Source: Elusimicrobiota bacterium
Lineage (GTDB): Bacteria; Elusimicrobiota; Elusimicrobia; FEN-1173
Direction: 5' to 3'
Length of the DNA stretch: 64,000 bases
NCBI GenBank assembly: GCA_016714745.1
Contig: JADKCG010000006.1
Span: forward strand, 62,001 to 126,000
In this document: positions 57,614 to 64,000 of the stretch, one piece after another
Numbering within the stretch: the first letter of the stretch is position 1
How the letters are laid out: each line of letters begins with the position of its first letter
The notes under the pieces: model-generated
Database searches by the model: none
What the model saw: only the letters and a program-made list of their open reading frames with translations
Told to the model about the DNA's origin: nothing
Made by a program: the position numbers and the translations under genes

Positions 57614-57757
57614 CCCACCCCGGACGGCGCCGGCCGCACGGCTCGCGAGCCGTAGTTGTTGTTCCGATCCGCGTTCACGTTGGCCGCGTTGTTGCGGTCC
57701 GACGTGCGCGCGAACACGGCCGCGTTGTTCCAATTACCGCCGCGAAAACCAGCGCCG
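57614..57757 (-). repeat. DGR template repeat (TR)
   Basis: This 144-bp non-coding repeat matches the last 144 bp of the target gene (59704-59847) at 135 positions. On the coding strand the 9 differences are 8 at template adenines (57656, 57663, 57674, 57675, 57692, 57693, 57728, 57734) and one C to G at 57727. The template is rich in AAC/AAT codons at the variable sites, as in known DGR templates. It lies about 200 bp past the avd-like gene and 80 bp before the fibronectin-type gene, all in the same direction. Confidence 0.93.
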
Positions 57758-57957
57758 TCTTCCGCCTGTGTCCCGACCCCCGCTTGTGCTGGGGGCGTTT
57801 CGCCGCGTTCCGGAGTTGCCCGAAAGCCATACCGAACCGCGACACTTCCTTATTTTCCCGTCCAACTGGACGGGACGGACCACAGGCCGGGTGGGCGACC
57901 CGCGCCTCGGCGGTCGGACCTTGATCCGGCCACAGCGACATCGCGGGCTTCAATTGT

Positions 57958-58296
57958 TCACACACTCTTCATCCAACCCCCCAGCATCTTTCCTATCTCC
58001 AGCAGGTTTTTCACGCAAAAAAACCACGAATCATGACTTAGACATCGGCTGTCACGCGCCAGACGAAGAAGATACCGCACCTGTTCCAACGCCAAACTTA
58101 TGTCCGCCAGAAGCCGCGACTTTTCTTCACTCTTCCCTTTCAGCGCGGCCGCCACCAAACCCTCCTGAATATCAAGGCTTTTTTGCATGAGCCGTTGCCC
58201 TAAAAGCAACCTCTGATCCCGCGGAAATTTCCCGACCTTATGCAACAACCATTTGTTCACTTCGTACATCTTCTCCACGATCGGTGGCATCTCCAT
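57958..58296 (-). CDS. avd: DGR accessory variability determinant (Avd-like four-helix protein)
   Basis: About 112 aa from MEMPPIVEKMYEVN (58296), with a GAGGGGAGAG site upstream; an open frame extends to 58350. The sequence KVGKFPRDQRLLLGQRLMQK, LEQVRYLLRLARDSRCLS and IGKMLGGWMKS matches the four-helix-bundle Avd family found in DGRs (FPxxQRxxLGQR ... LRFLLRLAxD ... IGRMLGGWLK). Avd binds the reverse transcriptase and template RNA and is needed for mutagenic cDNA synthesis. It lies between the RT gene and the template repeat. Confidence 0.9.
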   Translation of the reverse strand: MEMPPIVEKMYEVNKWLLHKVGKFPRDQRLLLGQRLMQKSLDIQEGLVAAALKGKSEEKSRLLADISLALEQVRYLLRLARDSRCLSHDSWFFCVKNLLEIGKMLGGWMKSV

Positions 58297-58459
58297 CCGG
58301 TCTCTCCCCTCCTGCCGACGCGTGCTCCACGCGCCGATTTCAACGTCCACGTTTTTAGCCGGGATTCCCCGGTTGGCACGGGGCTACCGTCGGCAGATTA
58401 CGGAACAGAATTTTTGAGCCCTCCCGGGCGGAAATGCTCAGTCAACTGAAATTTTCAGG

Positions 58460-59645
58460 TTAGCGTGACCCCTTGTCAAATCCTCGCCACCGCTCTTTCA
58501 TCCCCGCCAACGCATACTGGTTGATGGTGGGAAACCGATCATACAGCCTTTTTCGGATCCGATAGGTGTTGCCTTTCAGCGCATGCGCGTGAAAACTCCG
58601 CGTCGATTGTTGGATCTCTTCCCTCAGCGCCGCTTGTCGTTCCCGGTCAGGCCAGAGCGCGACGTCCTCTCTCGAAAATCTGTTCATACGACGAATGAAC
58701 CGCGACACACTGGTTTTTTTTAGCTTCCGGTATCCGGGAAACAGCCGGAAGCCCAGAAAACCGATGCCCCGCCCCACGGGCCGCGGTCCGCCAGCGGGGT
58801 GCAATTCCAGAAGCAATTTCCGATGACCGAAATCCCGGATGGCCTTCTCCCATTCGAGCAACGGAGCCTTCTCGGTGGCGAACATCAGCATGTCATCCAT
58901 GTAACGCATGTAGCGCCGAACCTTCAATTCGTGCTTCACGTACTGGTCCAGTTCGTTCAAATACAGGTTCGCAAAAAACTGGCTCGTTAAGTTCCCCAGC
59001 GGGAGGCCTCGAACCCGTCCGACACCGTCCGCCCCGTGACACGGACCGAGGTTAAGCTCCAACTGCCCCGCCGCCGGCGCGACACTCGAAACGCTCGGCG
59101 CGGCTGAACCAGCGCGCGCAAGGCCAACGGTCGAATCGACGATCCGTTCAATCAACGCCAACGCCCGCTCATCGGCTACGTAACGCCGTAGCAACGTCTT
59201 CAATATCTCGTGGTCAATGCTCTGAAAATAACTTTTCACATCAAGATGGAGCCCATACCGGCACGACCGCAAAAAACCGTGCGCCCGGTCCAACGCCATG
59301 TGCGTCCCCTTCCCGACCCGACAGGCATAACTGTCGTGGATAAACATCGCATCCAGCCGCGGTTCAATCACGTCGTGCACCGCATGATGCAAAACGCGAT
59401 CTTTCACCGTCGCCGCCGCAATGGTCCTCACCTTCGGGTCCAGCACCGTGAACAACCGGTAACGCCCATGGCGATACTGGCCCGCCACCAACTGAGCGTG
59501 AAGCGTGAGCACTTTTCTCAAGATTGAACTTGAACGCCGCCCCCTCGCCCCGAAATCGCCGACCCCGCGACAACGTCGCATGCGCCGCGCGAAAAAGGGT
59601 CTCAAGACTCACGATCTCGTCAAAAATGTGACGAAGCGGTTTCAT
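58460..59645 (-). CDS. DGR reverse transcriptase (one apparent frameshift)
   Basis: About 395 aa from MKPLRHIFDEIVSLETLFRA (59645); one extra A in the run at 59513-59516 breaks the frame before VLTLHAQLVAGQYRHGRYRL. Motifs in order: LDPKVRTIAAATVKDRVLHH, LHLDVKSYFQSIDHEILKTL (first catalytic Asp), the DGR-specific LPLGNLTSQFFANLYLNELD (LGxxxSQ in place of the usual QGxxxSP) and RYMRYMDDMLMFA (YMDD). A 40-residue Ala/Gly/Pro-rich insertion precedes the LGxxxSQ motif. It copies template RNA with adenine infidelity. It lies between the target gene and avd. Confidence 0.93.
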
Positions 59646-59664
59646 CGCAAAATTTTTATTTTCG

Positions 59665-59685
59665 GCAGGGGGCTTCGCCCCCTGC
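59665..59685. promoter_or_regulatory. Hairpin just downstream of the variable repeat
   Basis: GCAGGGGGC-TTC-GCCCCCTGC is a perfect 9-bp stem with a 3-nt loop (GAA on the coding strand), 12 bp past the target-gene stop. In the Bordetella phage BPP-1 DGR, a hairpin or cruciform of similar size close behind the variable repeat is required for efficient retrohoming. A terminator role is also possible, though no clean U tract follows. Confidence 0.6.
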
Positions 59686-59696
59686 ACCCCAAGTAA

Positions 59697-61119
59697 TCAA
59701 GGGCCCACCCCGGACGGCGCCGGCCGCACGGCTCGCGAGCCGTAGCTGTTGTACCGATCCGCGCCCACGTTGGCCGCGTTGCCGCGGTCCGACGTGCGCG
59801 CGAACACGGCCGCGTTCGTCCAACTACCGCCGCGAAAACCAGCGCCGCCAGCATCGGTCCCAGGCCAAAGGCTCACGTTCGCATTGCCGCTTGTTGTTAA
59901 CACCCCATCGCCCATCAGCCCGGTAAAGGCCCGTCCCGTCGCATGCCCGATTGTCACCGACCGTTCCCATACATTTCCGCTCAGTTCCATGATCCCCCAA
60001 TAAGAGGCCCCCGCCTGCTCTCGGGTTGAGCTCCCCGTGGCGTAGATCCCCACTCGATAGGGGCCGTTCGGCGAACTCGCGTCATAGTTGCAGTTTCCCC
60101 CCGTGGCCGTGTCCGACCCTGTTCCGTCAGCCCCGATCGCCGTGGTGGCGGTTATCGTTACAGTCCCCCACGCGTATTCGTTCGCCACTGGCATCAGCGG
60201 ACCCCGGCAGGCTTTCTCATATTCCAGCTCCGTCATCGGCCGCAATCCAGACCAATCCGCCAGCGCACTGCCGTCTGCCCACGAGATAAAATTGCACGCT
60301 CGGTCCGGCGCGGTCGCCGTAAAGGTCGGGTGGGTGCCGCTGATCGTGTATCTGTACCCCGACGATGACACGGAATATCGGTTGCCGGCCTGTGTCGCCG
60401 TCAGCATGTTAAGAAAGTCCGCGTATTGGCCCTGGCTGATTTCATACTTCATGCAGTAAAACGCCGAATATCCGTTGGGCCAATTGACGTTCGGCGCGGT
60501 CTGACCTTCCGGATAACCACCGGCCTTACCCCCCTTCGTTCCGACCCCCGCGGGAACCGCGTTCGCCTGGTTCGTGTTGATGGTCGTCAGCGTAAATGAG
60601 CTCACCTCCGTCCCACCGCTCCCCGCCGCGAAATCCCCCTCCGCCACATACACCATCTCCATCGCCAACGCCTGCATCTTCACTTTCGTGGTTCGCAACA
60701 AGCCGTGGTCGCTAAAGTTAAACACCGCCCGCACGTTCTCCACCGCCACCGGTCCCGCCCCCTCCGCCGCGCGCCGAACAAACAACCCCACCCGGTCCGG
60801 AGGCACGATCAGTTCAACCCCGTCCCCGTGCCGGGGGGGAAGTGCCCGCCGGGTTGATCCCCGCACTTTCCAGCATCACATGCGTCCAGGTCGTTGTGCT
60901 TTCTTCCTGCATCTTGAAGAACACCCAAGCCGCGTCATGGTTGATGTTCGTGTATCGCCAAGAATTCGACCACGCGATGTCGAATTCAATGTACGTCGTC
61001 GTGGAATCCCGCGAAACCAACGTCACGTTCGTCACCGCCAGGTTGTTGGCTAAAACGCCCACCGCCCCCAAAATCAGCCCCACCACCAACGCCACCGAGT
61101 TCATCTTCTTCATCCGCAT
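59697..61119 (-). CDS. DGR target: secreted FGE-sulfatase (C-type-lectin fold) variable protein (one apparent frameshift)
   Basis: About 473 aa from MRMKKMNSVALVVGLILGAV (61119, with AAGGAG 9 nt upstream), a signal peptide. The frame breaks at the seven-base G run 60833-60839 (one base too many) and continues VELIVPPDRVGLFVRRAAEG. The C-terminal half has FGE-sulfatase motifs: MVYVAEGDFAAGSG, YCMKYEISQGQYADFLNML, RPMTELEYEKACRGP, YWGIMELSGNVWERSVTIGH and the terminal GAGFRGGSWTNAAVFARTSD. The last 48 residues are the variable repeat. Members with this fold in DGRs display a diversified ligand-binding surface. Confidence 0.9.
59704..59847 (-). repeat. DGR variable repeat (VR) at the 3' end of the target gene
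   Basis: Aligns without gaps to the template at 57614-57757. Six codons that would read Asn in the template read Ser, Thr, Gly, Gly, Tyr and Ser here. The invariant 3' part contains the 14-bp palindrome CGGCTCGCGAGCCG (59729-59742), which also occurs in the template and falls in the GC-rich segment where cDNA synthesis would start. Confidence 0.93.
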
Positions 61120-61769
61120 CTTTTTGTCTCCTTTTTCAATCGTCACCCACAAACGCCACGCGCAGATCCACCGTGACAGTATCGACTGTTTCACTTCCTT
61201 TTTATACCCCTAAACGGTTTTTGTCAATGGAAAAATTCCACGGCAAATCCCCCCGCACCCCCCTTTTTCAAAGGGGGGACCTTTGATCCTGGGCACTTTT
61301 TCTCTCCCTTTTTCAATGGGTGGACCTTTGATCCAGAAGCTCACGTAAGGATGTATCATGGGCTTCCAGCCCATGTATTTCTACACGGGCAGGATGCCCG
61401 TGCTACAAAATCTCTATTTCACTGAATTGGTGAAGACATTCAGACGGGGAATGATCCTTATCGGAGGATTTGGGTTTTTGATCCCGGGCACTTTTTCCCT
61501 CTCTTTTTCAAAAAAGGGGGGGGGATTTGCCGGTCCCAGCGCAAAGCCCACACGCTGGAGTAGCCACCGAAAAACGGAAAGTGGGACCCGCGGGAGTTGA
61601 CGGGAAATTCGGAACGGCTCAGCCCCCTCATCCGCCCCTCCGGGGCACCTTCTTTCCCGGAGAGAGAAGGATCCACGCGGGGGTATTGTCGGTTCGAGTT
61701 TGAGACGATTCATACGTGGTTCCTGCGCATTGATTTGACGATCTCTCCTCGGTAACATAGAATAGGGGC
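61120..61769. repeat. Gene-free stretch with three families of dispersed repeats
   Basis: Between the divergent DGR target gene and the TIGR03546 gene I see no gene. At 61241-61280 and 61481-61533 lie two inverted copies of the CCCCCTTTTTCAAAGGGGGG unit found at 10633-10670. At 61357-61402 lies a well-preserved copy of the palindrome pair CATGGGCTTCCAGCCCATG and CACGGGCAGGATGCCCGTG. Promoters for both flanking genes must lie here but I cannot point to them. Confidence 0.6.
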
Positions 61770-62277
61770 ATGCTGTTACTGAAAATACTGGTTTCGTTTC
61801 TGAAAGCGCTGAACGAGAAGGCGTCTCCTCGCGCAATGGCGGGAGGGTTTGCGCTGGGCCATCATCGGCTTGACCCCAAAAGGCAGTCTGCATAACGCGA
61901 TTGTGGTCCTATTCATTTTTTTTCTACCCGTCAATAAAAGCGCGTCGTTGGTGGCGGCGGCTTTGTTTTCGCTGATCGCTTATCTGATGGACCCGATGTT
62001 TAACCGTGTGGGGGAGTTTCTGTTAACACTTTCCCCCCTGCACGGTTTTTGGACAGCGCTTTACAACACCCCCGTTGTTCCCTGGACACGGTTCAACAAT
62101 ACTTTGGTTTTGGGAAGCTTGACAGTGGCCCTGGCCCTTTTTGTTCCGATTTTCGTGGGGAGCGTATGGGCTGTGACAAAATACCGGGAACGGGTGGTCG
62201 CGATCGCGTCCAAATGGAAACTGTTTCAGATCATGAAGGTGTCTAAAATTTATCTGTTATACGAGAAACTGTCATGA
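61770..62277 (+). CDS. TIGR03546-family membrane protein (one apparent frameshift)
   Basis: About 169 aa. The first frame starts MLLLKILVSFLKALNEKASP and reads MAGGFALG; the second continues AIIGLTPKGSLHNAIVVLFI. The break is at the G run around 61855-61858, where the conserved pattern FALGxIxGLTP needs two more bases. Three to four membrane segments (VVLFIFFLPVNKSASLVAAA; LVLGSLTVALALFVPIFVGS) follow. TIGR03546 is an uncharacterised family that regularly sits beside TIGR03545, as it does here (ATGA overlap at 62274-62277). Confidence 0.78.
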
Positions 62278-64000
62278 TCCGCTGGGGCCGGTTGGCGTTT
62301 CTTCTCACTCCGCTCCTCTTGATTTGGGCGGGAGCGCACTTTTTCCTGGACCGGGGCATTCGTCGCGCGATTGAAACGGCCGGATCCGCCGCCGTGGGCG
62401 CCCGAGTGGACGTGGCCGGAGTTCGCACGAGCTTCTGGCGGTTGTCGGCAACGATTTCCGGGCTTGCGGTGACGGACCCCGACCAGCCCATGACCAATCT
62501 CGTCGAGATTGGGACATTACGTTTAAAGCTTCAACTAAAGCCTCTGTTTTGGAAAAAATTCATCGTTGATCGGGCGGAGATATTGGGCATTCGAACCGGC
62601 ACATCCCGAAAATCGTCGGGAGCCTTGCCCCAGCGGACCGCGAAAAAAGAAAAACCGTCGGCTTTGACGGAAACCGCCAAAGAACTTTCCGGCGCGGCCG
62701 TTGCCAACTTAAAAGACGCCTACGATCCCCAAAAACTGGTCGCTCCCGAAAATCTTGCGTCATATCAAAAAGCCCTGGCGGAGCGGGATCAGCTCACCCA
62801 GCTGGCGGACAAATGGAAATCCCGCAGTCAAGGCCTGGACGTGAAGGGCCTCTCCACCCGCGGTCAAACTTTTGTCGACAAGGTGAAAAATGAAAAGTTT
62901 TCTGGCGTCGAGGGTGTGGCCAAAGCCCAACTTCTTTTGAAAGAAGGACAGGCTCTTAAATCCGATCTTTCCACCGCTCAAAAAGAAGTGAAGAGTTTGG
63001 GCTCCGAATTGACGACCGAAGTGGCGAGCGCGAAAGCCGCCTTAAAAGAAATCGATCGTCTTCGCCGACAAGACATCGACAAGGCGGTGGGCCAAGTGAA
63101 GGCGGGGTTCTCCACCGAAGGGCTGACCAAAGGGTTGCTGGGCCCCGTTTGGTTTTCGAAACTCGAAAAATTGTTGGGTTGGGTTGAGAAGGGCCGAACG
63201 CTGACCGGTGGCGGGGACGACAAAAAAGAAGCCCCCCCCCCTCCTCCGGTGCGGGAGGGCCGCGATGTGCCGTTTCCTTTCCATCACCGTTGGCCCGCTG
63301 TTCACTTGGGACGGGCCGCTTTGAGCGGTGAGACCCCGGGGGGGTTGGCATATCAGGGAACTCTTTCCGACGTGGGATCCGACCCGGCGTTGATCGGGAA
63401 GCCGACGGTTTTGGAACTTGCGGGGCGGTCCGGCGAACGGGCGCTGAACCTTTTGGCCACGCTGGATTTGACGACGAAAATCCCCAGCGAATCCCTTAAG
63501 ACCGAATACACGGGCCTGCCTCTGGCCGGGATGAAATTGGGATCGATCAACAACAGCGCGGTATCGATCGCGGGGGGTCGTGGAACGGTGAAGGCCAATG
63601 TCGTCATCCGCGGACCCGATTTGGGCGGGACCATTGATTTGGAGGGTTCGGCCCTCAAACTTGAACAATCCAGCCCGAAGACAGATCGTCTGTCGGCGGC
63701 CATCCGTAGCGTGTTTGAAAAACTGACCCAAGCACAAATCAGCATCGGCGTTTCGGGCACAATAAAAGCCCCACAGTTTGCGTTAAACTCTTCCATTGAT
63801 AACCAGTTGCGCGGCGCCATGAAAGGCGCCATGGACCAAGAAATCGCTAAACTTCGGGCCGACCTGGAAAAACAAATCAATGACATGGTGGGAAAAGAAA
63901 CCGAGAAACTTTCCGCCCTGGTGGACAAAAACGCCGGCGCCGCGTTAGAGAAACTAAATTTGGGAGACAAAGAGTTGGGCGATGTAGAAGGGAAAATCAA
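62274..64000 (+). CDS. TIGR03545-family protein (runs off the window)
   Basis: 575 codons are visible with no stop. The ATG at 62274 overlaps the previous stop. The protein starts MIRWGRLAFLLTPLLLIWAG with one membrane anchor, then FIVDRAEILGIRTGTSRKSS, a basic/Ala-rich coiled coil (about residues 120-280), FHHRWPAVHLGRAALSGETP and an AsmA-like beta region, then a second coiled coil (LRADLEKQINDMVGKETEKL). This matches TIGR03545, an uncharacterised periplasm-facing family with distant resemblance to AsmA/YhdP-type proteins. Function unknown; the pair with TIGR03546 is conserved. Confidence 0.85.
   Translation, partial: MIRWGRLAFLLTPLLLIWAGAHFFLDRGIRRAIETAGSAAVGARVDVAGVRTSFWRLSATISGLAVTDPDQPMTNLVEIGTLRLKLQLKPLFWKKFIVDRAEILGIRTGTSRKSSGALPQRTAKKEKPSALTETAKELSGAAVANLKDAYDPQKLVAPENLASYQKALAERDQLTQLADKWKSRSQGLDVKGLSTRGQTFVDKVKNEKFSGVEGVAKAQLLLKEGQALKSDLSTAQKEVKSLGSELTTEVASAKAALKEIDRLRRQDIDKAVGQVKAGFSTEGLTKGLLGPVWFSKLEKLLGWVEKGRTLTGGGDDKKEAPPPPPVREGRDVPFPFHHRWPAVHLGRAALSGETPGGLAYQGTLSDVGSDPALIGKPTVLELAGRSGERALNLLATLDLTTKIPSESLKTEYTGLPLAGMKLGSINNSAVSIAGGRGTVKANVVIRGPDLGGTIDLEGSALKLEQSSPKTDRLSAAIRSVFEKLTQAQISIGVSGTIKAPQFALNSSIDNQLRGAMKGAMDQEIAKLRADLEKQINDMVGKETEKLSALVDKNAGAALEKLNLGDKELGDVEGKI

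Noticed and set aside
58460..59645. Retron or group II intron reverse transcriptase
   Set aside because: The LGxxxSQ motif, the Avd-like neighbour and the adenine-specific TR/VR pair all indicate a DGR. No intron maturase domain or msr-msd-like structure was seen.
59665..59685. Plain Rho-independent terminator
   Set aside because: The stem is strong, but it is followed by CGAAAATAAAAATTTT and not a U tract directly at the stem. I kept it as a possible retrohoming hairpin and did not call a terminator.

Overview
The window is a moderately GC-rich bacterial chromosome segment from a Gram-negative (outer-membrane) bacterium. TolC-type channels, an OmpA protein, a PorV-like barrel, an alginate-export-like porin and Lnt all require an outer membrane. 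A paired 2-oxoacid:ferredoxin oxidoreductase suggests anaerobic metabolism. The mix of FG-GAP and fibronectin-III surface proteins with FlgD/CHU_C-like tails, the PorV protein and the TIGR03546/TIGR03545 pair fits an Elusimicrobiota-like or similar candidate-phylum genome. This placement is an inference of low to moderate certainty.

Layout. 1-3.0 kb is accessory: a Phd-type antitoxin at the edge, an ATPase remnant, an intact AAA/DUF4143 ATPase and three MITE-like repeats. 3.0-10.4 kb is a minus-strand, mostly translationally coupled operon: glycogen debranching enzyme, NlpC/P60 hydrolase, dipeptide epimerase, DUF819 membrane protein, cell-wall amidase. 10.8-13.0 kb is sucCD. 13.1-14.2 kb is a PP-loop amidotransferase. 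14.2-17.1 kb is a type III PKS, methyltransferase and flavoprotein cluster resembling srsABC. 17.1-18.2 kb is a Y1 (REP-associated type) transposon with 30-bp terminal inverted repeats. 18.2-20.1 kb is an FG-GAP surface protein and 20.5-20.9 kb is tmRNA. 21.2-32.3 kb is a long coupled operon: two outer-membrane channel/RND pump pairs, then M48 protease, tadA and PilZ. 32.5-42.9 kb is a lipoprotein, ftsH, a receiver protein, a receiver-histidine kinase, a TPR protein, an S1-domain protein and secA. 42.9-44.6 kb is lnt and initiator tRNA. 44.6-49.5 kb is a porin, a HAMP protein and the 2-oxoacid:ferredoxin oxidoreductase. 49.8-51.5 kb is an AbiE toxin-antitoxin pair. 51.6-57.5 kb is an OmpA / PorV-like / fibronectin-III surface operon. 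57.6-61.1 kb is a diversity-generating retroelement (DGR). 61.8-64.0 kb is the TIGR03546/TIGR03545 pair.

The most striking system is the DGR. A secreted FGE-sulfatase/C-type-lectin-fold protein ends in a variable repeat. It is followed on the same strand by a DGR-type reverse transcriptase (LGxxxSQ and YMDD), an Avd-like four-helix protein and a 144-bp template repeat. Template and variable repeat differ almost only at template adenines (8 of 25 adenines against 1 of 119 other bases, counted by eye). A perfect hairpin lies just past the variable repeat.

A technical point affects many genes. At least fourteen apparent frameshifts, nearly all one-base length changes in homopolymers, interrupt otherwise well-conserved genes, including the essential secA. 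I read these as probable assembly errors, not pseudogenes, and annotate such genes as single loci.
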